From Phaeobacter sp. 11ANDIMAR09 (GTDB taxonomy: Bacteria; Pseudomonadota; Alphaproteobacteria; Rhodobacterales; Rhodobacteraceae): a DNA stretch of 64,000 nucleotides. Below are positions 1-7,359 of this stretch, in pieces. The notes beneath the pieces are model-generated. The model ran no database searches. It was not told where the DNA came from and saw nothing but the letters and a program-made list of their open reading frames with translations. The stretch lies in contig NZ_LIKT01000020.1 of assembly GCF_001294455.1 (NCBI RefSeq), positions 1-64,000 on the forward strand, given 5' to 3'. Position 1 is the first letter of the stretch; every line of letters begins with the position of its first letter. A program made the translations under genes and the position numbers.

Positions 1-321
1 GTTATCGGGCCTGGTTGGTCTATAATTCTGGATCAGTTTCTGCGGAGCGTTGAAGCAGATCCAGAATTTGCAAAGTCGCCCCCAGGACACCTGCAGATCT
101 CTGATGTCAAAACCACGCGTGTTGGCGAGGCATCCATCGGCTGGCATTGGTATTTCGACTGGGTTGAGCCCTATGTCGAGCGGCTAGAAAACCTCTCGGC
201 CATCACCTGCTGCCTCTGCGGACACCAGGGAGACATTGTGCGGCAGGGGAAACGTTCTGAGCCTTTTTGCGGTTACTGCCATGTGCAGGACAGACAAACT
301 GATGGCTATGGGTCGAAATAG
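1..321 (+). CDS. C-terminal part of an unknown protein with two Cys-x2-Cys pairs (5' end outside window)
   Basis: The frame is open from the first base to a TAG at 319-321, giving 106 residues with no start codon inside the window. A tryptophan-rich stretch (around residues 48-54) is followed by cysteine pairs at about 70/73 and 90/93. Their spacing and glycine neighbours (CLCG, CGYC) resemble a small zinc-ribbon knuckle. I do not recognise the family. It lies next to decayed conjugation genes, so it may be accessory DNA. The function is unknown. Confidence 0.5.
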   Translation, partial: VIGPGWSIILDQFLRSVEADPEFAKSPPGHLQISDVKTTRVGEASIGWHWYFDWVEPYVERLENLSAITCCLCGHQGDIVRQGKRSEPFCGYCHVQDRQTDGYGSK

Positions 322-367
322 AACACAAACGCCCCATGGGGGGCCTTTCCCATGATGGACTGAAGCG

Positions 368-487
368 ATGGCGTCGGCCATAGAAGCCGTAGATTGCATG
401 ATCACAAAGACGACAGAGGGAAGAGCCCTGGTGGTGGCCCGCTATGATCGCCAGATGGGCATCAAATACAGCTATTTGGACCCATAG
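368..487 (+). pseudogene. Short decayed open frame, no recognisable family
   Basis: A 39-residue frame runs from ATG 368 to TAG 485. The same frame then stays open past that stop to TGA 557-559, which suggests a once longer gene with a nonsense change. There is no clear ribosome-binding site and no motif I can name. Its downstream part runs antisense through the non-homologous tail of the virB4 fragment, consistent with a rearrangement breakpoint near position 620. It could also be non-coding. Confidence 0.2.
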
Positions 488-506
488 GCGCTGACGTCAA
501 ACACCT

Positions 507-770
507 TCAAGCGCAAATACGGTTTCCACCTGGGGCGGACCCTCCGCATTTGCGCTTGATCCTGATCCTTGGCCCCTGATCCCCTAATTTTTCATCGAAA
601 TAGAGAACAAAAAGGACCTCAGCAATGACTAGCCGGATGCATTGGAACAATTCGTTGCCGCGCGTGCGGACTGTCACGTCATCCACTAGCGATACATAGG
701 GCAGCATGCTGGCCATTGGGCGTTCCCGACGGGCCCAATCGGGCAGGGAGGTCGTCTCATCACGGGGCAT
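507..770 (-). pseudogene. virB4: virB4 fragment, N-terminus of the type IV secretion ATPase
   Basis: The first 45-50 residues match the N-terminal region I know from VirB4/TrbE ATPases, with the pattern LPYVSLVDDVTVRTR followed by GNELFQCIRL. VirB4 proteins are about 800 residues. Here the similarity stops near position 620, and the last 40 residues are basic and unrelated, then a stop follows. The Walker motifs are absent, so no active ATPase can be made. The start overlaps the end of the virB3 remnant by 11 bases, which is the normal virB2-B3-B4 layout. This is a remnant of a conjugation or secretion locus. Confidence 0.65.
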
Positions 771-1038
771 AGCTGCTCCCTCTATGGATATTGCGATTGG
801 ATGTTGGCGGCGTTTCCTGAACGGTGACCAAAACCGCCTCTAGAAAGGCTGGATCCCAATCTGCCGCTTTCCAAAGAGCCGGATAGGCGAGGCCTGCAAG
901 AATGATGACAGGCCAGCTTTGCAGTCACAAAAACACCAGCACAGATCCGAAGAGCCAGACCATTGCGTACATGATCGGCAAGCCGATGAGCTTCGGCGGG
1001 TGGATCAAGCTAAGGAAGGGAAGGGTTGGTACGGTCAT
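760..1038 (-). pseudogene. virB3: virB3 with an in-frame TGA stop
   Basis: Reading the minus strand from ATG at 1038 gives a VirB3-like inner-membrane protein: a short N-terminus with PFLSLIHPPKLIGLP, then a hydrophobic segment. A TGA falls after residue 37 (around 925-927). The same frame continues beyond it with a second hydrophobic segment, LYWKAADWDP-like sequence and a terminal QETPPTSNRNIH block, all typical of full-length VirB3 (about 92 residues). One nonsense substitution therefore splits an otherwise intact gene. The tail overlaps the virB4 start. Confidence 0.6.
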
Positions 1039-1044
1039 TGTGTG

Positions 1045-1299
1045 TCACGTACTCCAGATGGCGGCGACAATGGTGGGTGCGGTTGCGATGCCAGCGATGG
1101 CCAGGAGCACCCAAAGCGCTTGGCGACAATCCAGAATGCCAGAGAGCCAGGACAGGAACACGCCGATCAGGGCCAGCGTGTCGATCACGATTCCCAAGGG
1201 GGCGGTGATCGTGTCGACGATGCCTTGCAGCAAGTTCTTTACTGATGAGAGATCAATGCTTTGCGTCAGCGCTGGATTTGCCAGCATGATGCCAACCAT
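1045..1299 (-). CDS. virB2: VirB2-like pilin subunit, probably missing part of its signal peptide
   Basis: The 84-residue product has the VirB2 layout: a short leader ending near LANPALTQS, then SIDLSSVKNLLQGIVDTIT, then two hydrophobic helices (about residues 32-55 and 60-82) around an LDCRQALW loop. VirB2 is the major pilin of conjugative and secretion pili. An in-frame stop lies just upstream of the start, leaving only about 14 residues of leader, which is short for a VirB2 signal peptide. It lies directly upstream of the virB3 remnant. It is probably non-functional without the rest of the locus. Confidence 0.55.
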   Translation of the reverse strand: MVGIMLANPALTQSIDLSSVKNLLQGIVDTITAPLGIVIDTLALIGVFLSWLSGILDCRQALWVLLAIAGIATAPTIVAAIWST

Positions 1300-1851
1300 G
1301 CATTCTCAAGCCAACCTTCGATTTACAGGGTAGCACGTCTAGTCGGTTCTAAAGGCGTTTAGTAGTCAAGAAAGCCAGTATAGGTACATCTAAGCGACAA
1401 TGCAGAACATGTATCAAAGAAGCCCTGGGCATGACCTAAGGCCAAAGGCGCCAGCCTCTGGTTGGCGCGACTTGAAATCCTATCTCCGCTCCTGCTGTTT
1501 GTCTGGGCAGATGGGGCGGAGACCATACATTCCCGATCCATTGCGGGGGTGGGCCTTGCATGCGCAGGGCCATAGCCCAGGAGCCTTTTACACCTGCCTT
1601 TGAGTGTTCGCCCCAGCGGGGCAAGCGCCCTTGGGGCGAGGGTTTCATTGTACCTGGGAAATTGCACCCAGGTGGTGGCGCATATTTTGCTCTCTCTCTC
1701 TCTCTCGAGGGTTTCTCAAAACGTTCTCCAAAATCTTGATCCGCGTGATGGCACCGGTGTCTCGCTATGTCCTGCATGGCGGCGTTCCAGTGCTTTCTTT
1801 ACGGCAGCCCCTTGGCTAAGAGCCGGATGGATGGGGCGGACAGAGGTTTGC
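1300..1851. other. Gene-free stretch with hairpins and low-complexity sequence
   Basis: I see no convincing gene here. Short frames exist on both strands, but their translations have no family character. The stretch holds several GC-rich inverted repeats near 1606-1640, a 7-base inverted repeat at 1652-1658/1667-1673, and a CT dinucleotide run. It separates the conjugation remnant from the Rieske oxygenase cluster and looks like decayed DNA. Confidence 0.5.
1690..1706. repeat. CT dinucleotide microsatellite, 8.5 units
   Basis: The sequence is an uninterrupted run of CT repeats, 17 bases long, in non-coding DNA. Such tracts can change length by slippage. No gene or obvious promoter element depends on it here. 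Confidence 0.9.
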
Positions 1852-1865
1852 TGTCACTATTGACA
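1852..1865. promoter_or_regulatory. Palindromic operator 1 upstream of the TetR gene
   Basis: TGTCA-CTAT-TGACA is a perfect 5-4-5 inverted repeat. The same half-sites with the same 4-base spacing recur 34 bases downstream. The pair sits just upstream of a TetR-family gene, the usual place for autoregulatory operators. Binding is inferred, not shown. Confidence 0.6.
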
Positions 1866-1884
1866 AAATACCGAGAGGGGTTAT

Positions 1885-1900
1885 TTGTCATAAGTGACAA
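1885..1900. promoter_or_regulatory. Palindromic operator 2 upstream of the TetR gene
   Basis: TTGTCA-TAAG-TGACAA is a perfect 6-4-6 inverted repeat sharing the TGTCA-N4-TGACA core of the upstream copy. It ends 14 bases before the ATG of the regulator, so a bound protein would block transcription or ribosome access. Confidence 0.65.
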
Positions 1901-1914
1901 TAAATGGAGTCGCC

Positions 1915-2523
1915 ATGCCCCGCCCCAGCCTGAAGGATCAAAGATCGGAACAAATTCTGGATGCCTACCTGACCTGTGTCGCCCGCTATGGTCTGGACGG
2001 AGCCACCCAGGAACGCATTGCCACGCAGGCCGGTGTCAAACGCCCGCTGTTGCGCCACTACCTTGGCAATAAGGATGAGATGATTGCGGCTCTGGCCACC
2101 CATGTGGTTGCAGAATATGCGGCTTTGACGGCATTTGTGCAGGGCGAGCTCACCGCTGTGGAAACCCCCCAAGATCTGGTTGCCTATCTCTATCAGGAGG
2201 ATCCGGCAAGTGATCCGCGCCTCATGCTGGCCTGGCAGGCGCTGACCGTGGCTGTGGCCGATTACCCCGACATGCGAGAGCCTCTGCTGGACAGTCTGGC
2301 GCAGTTTGTCGACACCATCGCCGCCACCCTGAACCGGGTTGCGCCGCAGGCCGGGCTGGCGCGTATTCGGGCTGTCACCCAGGGGATTGTCGCGCCCTAT
2401 GTGACGCTGGATTCCATCTCGCCTTTGAACCCGCCGGAAAACTGGCGTGCCGAGATGAGGCACGCCGCCCTGATTTTGGCCGCTAGCCTGACATCAGATG
2501 TAACGCCGGAACAAATTGGATGA
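1915..2523 (+). CDS. TetR-family transcriptional regulator of the Rieske oxygenase cluster
   Basis: The 202-residue protein has an N-terminal TetR helix-turn-helix (about residues 10-55, including ATQERIATQAGVKRPLLRHYLGNKDEM) and a helical ligand-binding domain. I start it at ATG 1915, which follows a TGGAG ribosome-binding site, rather than the in-frame GTG at 1894 that would lie inside the second operator. The stop overlaps the start of the next gene (ATGA). Two identical palindromes upstream suggest autoregulation, and control of the downstream oxygenase is inferred from co-direction and overlap. The ligand is unknown. Confidence 0.85.
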   Translation: MPRPSLKDQRSEQILDAYLTCVARYGLDGATQERIATQAGVKRPLLRHYLGNKDEMIAALATHVVAEYAALTAFVQGELTAVETPQDLVAYLYQEDPASDPRLMLAWQALTVAVADYPDMREPLLDSLAQFVDTIAATLNRVAPQAGLARIRAVTQGIVAPYVTLDSISPLNPPENWRAEMRHAALILAASLTSDVTPEQIG

Positions 2524-2792
2524 GTGAAATGAGTAAGACACGTGTGGTCAACTACCTGGCCCTGCCAGTGCTACTGTTGGCGGCCTTGCTGCAAGCCTAT
2601 TGGTTGTGGGGGCTCTTGTTCCTGTGGTGGACCGTGCCTTCAGTCTTGGCAGGTCAGACCGCACTGGTCTTTGACGTTAAACGCGCCGAAGACCCCATTT
2701 TGTTTTGGGCTGTGGTGATCCTCTGGGCTTTGTTTGGCCTGATGATGGTGGCTGCCAGCCTGTTTCCCCAATATGCCCTTTGGCTGGTCTGA
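2520..2792 (+). CDS. Small membrane protein between regulator and Rieske oxygenase
   Basis: The product is 90 residues and mostly hydrophobic, with about two to three membrane segments (around residues 12-30, 32-48 and 62-88) and many tryptophans. It starts by ATGA overlap with the TetR gene, and an alternative ATG lies at 2529. It ends 8 bases before the oxygenase gene, so it belongs to the same transcript. I do not recognise the family. A role as a small transporter or membrane anchor for the pathway is possible but unsupported. Confidence 0.7.
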   Translation: MSEMSKTRVVNYLALPVLLLAALLQAYWLWGLLFLWWTVPSVLAGQTALVFDVKRAEDPILFWAVVILWALFGLMMVAASLFPQYALWLV

Positions 2793-2800
2793 GGTTCAAG

Positions 2801-3979
2801 ATGTCCAAAATGTATCACCATTTGCCCGTTGAAGCCTATACCACGCAGGATTGGTTCGACCGGGAACAACGCCTCATTTTTTCCCGCAGTTGGCGCTATG
2901 CCGGGCTGGCAGAGGATCTGCCTGAACCCGGTCACTATCTGTCGGTTCAGGCGGGGGTGAACAATATCTTTATTGTCATGGGGCGTGACCACCGGCTGCG
3001 GGCCTTTCACAATATCTGTCGCCATCGCGGCACTCAGCTGATCCGGGCGGTTGGCAAGACGCAAAAGGCGCTGACCTGCCCCTATCATGACTGGACCTAT
3101 GATCTGGAAGGCAACCTGATCTCGGTCCCCGATGAGGAGACCGAATACCCAGGCGGATTGGACAAGTCCTGTCTGGGGCTGAAGCCTGCCAGCGTCGATA
3201 TCTGGCGCGGCATGCTTTTTGTTCATCCTGAACCCGATGCGCCTTCGCTGGTGGAATGGTTTGGCGCGGTGGAGCCGCTGCTGGGACCGCATGACCCTGC
3301 CAAGCTGGTGGAATACCCCGAGGCTCGGCAGAGCTATGAGATCAAGGCCAACTGGAAGATAGTGGTGGAAAACTATATCGACGTCTACCACCTGAGCCAC
3401 CTGCATTCGAACACGCTGCATATGTATGATCATGCCCGGGCTGAATACGGCTGGAAGGGGCCGCACTATCACTTCTGGGAGCCCCCTGCGCCGGGATATG
3501 CTAAGGATCTGGAACAAAACCTGCCGAGCCCTCGGGTGATCCCAAAGCCGCATGTCGGCGCCTGGGTGCCCATGTTGTTTCCAGGCACCGGGATCGGGGC
3601 CAGCGAAGACAGTTGGAACATCTTTATCCTAACGCCGCTTGGCCCCGAGCTCACCCGGGTTGAGAACCGCACCAAGCTGGCCGATGCCTCTGCTTGGGAA
3701 TTCAGCAAGCAGGAATGGCTCAGCTCCGGGTTCTGGAAGAGCTTTGGCGGGCCAAAATACAGCGGCGAAGATGTTGCGGGGAAAGAGGATCCGATGGCCT
3801 CGGGGGATTTCACCGCGGAGGATGTCTATGCCTGCGAACAGCAGCAAAAATCCCTGGCCAGCCCCTATCTGGAAATCGGCCCTGCCGCCACAGGGGAAAG
3901 CCCTATCACCCGCCATCAGCGGGCGGTTTTGGACTTTATGGATCTGCAGGCCCGACAAATGGGGGCAGGTGATGTTTGA
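2801..3979 (+). CDS. Rieske non-heme iron oxygenase, alpha subunit
   Basis: The 392-residue protein belongs to the ring-hydroxylating/N-demethylating Rieske oxygenases. The [2Fe-2S] ligands are C73, H75, C93 and H96 (CRHRG and CPYHDW). The mononuclear iron site shows D194-x2-H197-x4-H202 within NYIDVYHLSHLH, with Asp in the bridging position. Members of this group include glycine betaine and stachydrine demethylases, but the substrate cannot be read from sequence. ATG 2801 gives the standard N-terminus. The 3' end overlaps the reductase gene by 8 bases, so the two are made together as a two-component monooxygenase. Confidence 0.88.
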   Translation: MSKMYHHLPVEAYTTQDWFDREQRLIFSRSWRYAGLAEDLPEPGHYLSVQAGVNNIFIVMGRDHRLRAFHNICRHRGTQLIRAVGKTQKALTCPYHDWTYDLEGNLISVPDEETEYPGGLDKSCLGLKPASVDIWRGMLFVHPEPDAPSLVEWFGAVEPLLGPHDPAKLVEYPEARQSYEIKANWKIVVENYIDVYHLSHLHSNTLHMYDHARAEYGWKGPHYHFWEPPAPGYAKDLEQNLPSPRVIPKPHVGAWVPMLFPGTGIGASEDSWNIFILTPLGPELTRVENRTKLADASAWEFSKQEWLSSGFWKSFGGPKYSGEDVAGKEDPMASGDFTAEDVYACEQQQKSLASPYLEIGPAATGESPITRHQRAVLDFMDLQARQMGAGDV

Positions 3980-5027
3980 ATTTCACAGTTTGAGGGTTGC
4001 AGAGCTGAACGCTGAAATTGGTGGCGGGGCCACCAGCGTCACTTTTGAACTTCCCGCTGACCTGATCGACCGTTTTGCCTGGCATGCGGGGCAGCATGTG
4101 ACCCTGCGTTTTGTCCTGGAAGCTCAGGAGCAGCGCCGCAGCTATACTGTGTCAAACCCACCGGGCGCGCCGTTGCGGATCACGGTAAAGCGCGAAAGCG
4201 GCGGGCTGGTCTCGAACCATATCGCCGATGCCCTGTCCGTAGGGGACCGGATCGAGGTGGCGCCGCCCATCGGCCGTTTTGCCCTGGAGCCGCGGCGCCA
4301 TGCACGCCGGACCCATTACTTCTTTGGCGCCGGCAGTGGCATCACGCCGCTCTTTGCAATGGTCCAGGCTGTCCTGACGGATGAACCCGAATCTGTGGCC
4401 CATCTGATCTTTGGCAATCGCTCCGCCGACACCATCTTGTTTCGCAAAGAGCTGGATCAATTGGTGACGCAACACCCCGACCGGTTCACCCTGCGCCACG
4501 CGCTCTCTGCCGCCTCGCTTTGGAGCTGGTTTTCGCCCTGGCGACAGGGCCACGTGGATGCGCAGGCGGTCAAGGCCGCCATCACGCAAACGCCGCCTGT
4601 TGCCCAGGATGTGCAGTACTGGATCTGCGGTCCGGGGGCGATGAACCGAGATCTGTCATCCGGCCTGAATGATCTGGATGTGCCCGCAGATCGTATCCAC
4701 ATGGAAAGCTTTGGCGCGGCTCAGCCCGCCGATGATGGGGTGCAGGGATGCGCTGCAAGCGCTGTCATCCGATTGCAGGACGGGCAGCACGAGATCTCGG
4801 TGCAAGAGGGGCAAAACCTGTTGGCTGCGATCCGCGCCAATGGATTGACGGTGCCGTTTAGCTGCCAATCAGGGGTCTGTGGCGCATGTCGCGCCCAACT
4901 GGCCGATGGCGCGGTGCATATGCGCAGCCACATGGCGCTGGCGGAGGGGGATATTGCCGCGGGTCATATTCTGACCTGTCAAAGTCTTGCGCAGACCAAA
5001 CGGCTGACGCTGGACTTCCGGTCCTGA
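3972..5027 (+). CDS. Flavin and [2Fe-2S] ferredoxin reductase partner of the Rieske oxygenase
   Basis: This 351-residue electron-transfer protein has an N-terminal FAD-binding barrel (RRSYTVSNPPG, about residues 56-66), an NAD(P)-binding domain (GAGSGITPLF, about 118-127) and a C-terminal plant-type ferredoxin domain with cysteines C298, C303, C306 and C336. That order is typical of class IB-like reductases such as GbcB, CntB and PaaE. It passes electrons from NAD(P)H to the oxygenase encoded just upstream, whose last codons overlap its start. Confidence 0.88.
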   Translation: MFEFHSLRVAELNAEIGGGATSVTFELPADLIDRFAWHAGQHVTLRFVLEAQEQRRSYTVSNPPGAPLRITVKRESGGLVSNHIADALSVGDRIEVAPPIGRFALEPRRHARRTHYFFGAGSGITPLFAMVQAVLTDEPESVAHLIFGNRSADTILFRKELDQLVTQHPDRFTLRHALSAASLWSWFSPWRQGHVDAQAVKAAITQTPPVAQDVQYWICGPGAMNRDLSSGLNDLDVPADRIHMESFGAAQPADDGVQGCAASAVIRLQDGQHEISVQEGQNLLAAIRANGLTVPFSCQSGVCGACRAQLADGAVHMRSHMALAEGDIAAGHILTCQSLAQTKRLTLDFRS

Positions 5028-5203
5028 CTTCCTGCCTGGGTTTTCTTGGGGCGATGCTTCTGCGACAGGCGGCCTTGCCCAAAGAGATTTTACTTCAGGG
5101 TTATAAATTTTAAGCTTGAAATATATCCAATCTGCCTGATATGACAGCATAAGCTGCAGAAGCGATCAGTTTGTAGATAGCAAGTGACCCAAAGGAGAGC
5201 CCT

Positions 5204-5602
5204 ATGCCCGCCATTTCTGTACATCCCGAAGGATGGAAGCCGGCCAAGGGCTATGCCAATGGCATGGTTGCCGAGGGAAAGCTGCTGTTTGTTGGCGGCC
5301 AGATCGGCTGGAATGCAGATCAACGCTTTGAAGAACATGGCTTCATTGGTCAGATGAGCCAGGTTCTGCGCAACATTCTCGAAGTGGTCGAGACTGCAGG
5401 GGGCCAGGCGAGCGATATCACCCGGCTCACATGGTATGTGACCGACAAGGCGGAATATGTGGCGCATCAGGCCGAAGTGGGGGCCGCTTATCGTGCCGTC
5501 ATGGGGTATCATTTTCCTGCGATGACCATGGTTGTTGTCTCGGCGCTGGTCGAGGATGAGGCCAAGATTGAGATCGAAGCTACGGCTGTCCTGCCCAGCT
5601 AA
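5204..5602 (+). CDS. RidA/YjgF family protein
   Basis: The product is 132 residues, the normal size of Rid proteins, with the family pattern GKLLFVGGQIGWN near the N-terminus, then VLRNILEVVETAGGQASDITRLTWYVTD, and a C-terminal PAMTMVVVSALVEDEAKIEIEATAV block. RidA proteins hydrolyse reactive imines and enamines, and some cluster members act in amine degradation. It lies 176 bases after the reductase with its own AAAGGAGA ribosome-binding site and is followed by a terminator. A role in clearing an imine from the upstream oxygenase pathway is an inference. I cannot confirm the key arginine of the deaminase subgroup by alignment. Confidence 0.8.
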   Translation: MPAISVHPEGWKPAKGYANGMVAEGKLLFVGGQIGWNADQRFEEHGFIGQMSQVLRNILEVVETAGGQASDITRLTWYVTDKAEYVAHQAEVGAAYRAVMGYHFPAMTMVVVSALVEDEAKIEIEATAVLPS

Positions 5603-5630
5603 GCCGCCGATCAAAAATACCATGAGGATC

Positions 5631-5661
5631 AAAAGGCCGGGGGCAGAGCTCCGGCCTTTTT
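5631..5661 (+). terminator. Rho-independent terminator after the RidA gene
   Basis: AAAGGCCGG pairs with CCGGCCTTT across a 10-base loop, and a T run follows. It closes the oxygenase cluster. The remainder of the gap to 5966 is AT-rich and holds the promoter region of the pyrimidine genes. Confidence 0.8.
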
Positions 5662-5894
5662 GCGTTGTCAACGCGGGCATGTCGGCTGCCAGGACAGGGG
5701 GAACGCCGGGCGGGGAGGGTGGTGAATTCTGCACTGCGGCGTAATAAATTTCCGCGCCTGTTGCGTGAAATTATCGGTCATGCGATTTGCAAGACCAAAC
5801 GCCTAAGAAATGAGCTTGTTTAATAATTCAATTTTTTCAGTGCCCTATGGAGTTTTCATGTTTGGTTTCAGGAAAAAATTGCCATCTTAAAAAT

Positions 5895-5910
5895 TTTACC
5901 AGTTGATAAA
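5895..5910. promoter_or_regulatory. Imperfect RutR-type operator upstream of preT
   Basis: TTTACCAGTTGATAAA matches the perfect palindrome found at 9538-9553 (TTGACCAGTTGGTCAA) at 13 of 16 positions. It lies about 57 bases before the preT start in AT-rich DNA where a promoter is expected. Together with the other two sites it suggests that one RutR-type regulator controls the whole locus. Confidence 0.5.
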
Positions 5911-5966
5911 AAATCAAACTGTGGCACTCTTTGAGTCGAATAAGAACACAGTCAGGGAGACACCCA

Positions 5967-7301
5967 ATGGCGAGTAGCCATCAGGCATCAGGGATTCAGA
6001 CAGGGCGTTTGGCCGCTGCTGACATCGCCGACAATTTTGCGGATCTGCACCCCGCTTACGACGCACATGAAGCCGCAGTGGCCGCGGATCGTTGTTATTT
6101 CTGCTATGATGCGCCCTGCATGACAGCATGCCCTACCAGCATCGACATCCCGCAGTTCATCCGCGAGATCCAGGCAGGCCATCCGTCCTCGGCGGCGAAG
6201 ACCATTCTGGACCAGAACATCCTGGGCGGCATGTGCGCACGGGTCTGTCCAACAGAAACGCTGTGTGAAGAGGCCTGCGTTCGGGAAGCTGCCGAAGGCA
6301 AGCCCGTCGAGATCGGGCGTCTACAGCGCTATGCCACTGATGTGGTGATGGACAAGGACGTGCACCCCTATAGCCGCGCCGCAAGCACCGGCAAAAAGGT
6401 TGCGGTTGTTGGCGCCGGCCCTGCCGGTCTGTCCGCAGCGCACCGACTGGCCATGCTGGGCCATGATGTTGTGGTTTTTGATGCCAAGTCAAAGGCCGGT
6501 GGTCTGAATGAATTTGGCATCGCCGCCTATAAATCCACAGAAAATTTTGCCGCACGCGAAGTGAACTGGCTGCTGAAAATCGGTGGTATCACCATGGACT
6601 ACGGCAAAAAGCTGGGGGCTGAACTGTCACTGGACGGGCTGCAGGCGGAGTATGACGCGGTCTTTCTGTCGATCGGCCTGGCCGGGGTGAATGCCCTGCG
6701 CGCCGAGGGCGAGGACCTGGACGGTGTGCGTGACGCGGTGGACTTCATCGAAGACCTGCGCCAGGCTGATGATCTCGGCGCGTTGCCCGTTGGGCGCAAT
6801 GTCGTGGTGATCGGTGGTGGCATGACGGCTGTGGATGCGGCTGTTCAGTCAAAGCTACTGGGCGCTGAGAACGTCACCATTGCCTATCGTCGTGGGCGTG
6901 ACGCCATGGGCGCCAGCCGGTTCGAGCAGGATCTTGCGGCCTCCAAGGGCGTCAAGCTGATGTTCAATGTGATGCCCAAGGCCATCCACGGGGCCGGCGC
7001 GGCCTCAGAGATCGAACTGGAATACACCAGTGTCGAAGAGGGCCGGGTGCGCGGCACCGGTGAAACCACGCGCCTGTCGGCGGATCAGGTCTACAAGGCC
7101 ATCGGCCAAAGCCTGGTCGGACAGCCTGAAGCGGTTGAGCTGGAGGGCGGCAAGATCATGGTCGATGCCACGGGGCGCACTTCGGTGGCCAATGTCTGGG
7201 CCGGGGGGGATTGCGCCTCTGGTGGCGAAGATCTCACCGTAACGGCCGTGGCTGAGGGCCGCGACGCTGCAATGGACATTCACGCGAGCCTGATGGGCTG
7301 A
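5967..7301 (+). CDS. preT: NAD-dependent dihydropyrimidine dehydrogenase, PreT subunit
   Basis: The 444-residue protein resembles the small subunit of glutamate synthase and PreT. Cysteine motifs for two [4Fe-4S] clusters occur in the N-terminal third (CYFCYDAPCMTACP near residues 44-57, then CARVCPTETLCEEAC). FAD (GAGPAGLSAAHRLAMLG) and NAD (VVVIGGGMTAVDAA) Rossmann motifs follow. With PreA it reduces uracil and thymine to the dihydro forms using NADH. ATG 5967 follows the site AGGGAGA. preA lies 58 bases downstream. Confidence 0.93.
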   Translation: MASSHQASGIQTGRLAAADIADNFADLHPAYDAHEAAVAADRCYFCYDAPCMTACPTSIDIPQFIREIQAGHPSSAAKTILDQNILGGMCARVCPTETLCEEACVREAAEGKPVEIGRLQRYATDVVMDKDVHPYSRAASTGKKVAVVGAGPAGLSAAHRLAMLGHDVVVFDAKSKAGGLNEFGIAAYKSTENFAAREVNWLLKIGGITMDYGKKLGAELSLDGLQAEYDAVFLSIGLAGVNALRAEGEDLDGVRDAVDFIEDLRQADDLGALPVGRNVVVIGGGMTAVDAAVQSKLLGAENVTIAYRRGRDAMGASRFEQDLAASKGVKLMFNVMPKAIHGAGAASEIELEYTSVEEGRVRGTGETTRLSADQVYKAIGQSLVGQPEAVELEGGKIMVDATGRTSVANVWAGGDCASGGEDLTVTAVAEGRDAAMDIHASLMG

Positions 7302-7359
7302 GCAAGCCGGGGCTCTTACTGGTTGAGAGCCCCAAGCGAGCATGAAAAGGAACAGACAA

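Noticed and set aside
1690-1706. CT run considered as a CRISPR-like or promoter element
   Set aside because: It is a simple dinucleotide repeat without spacers; no CRISPR repeat-spacer pattern was seen anywhere in the window.
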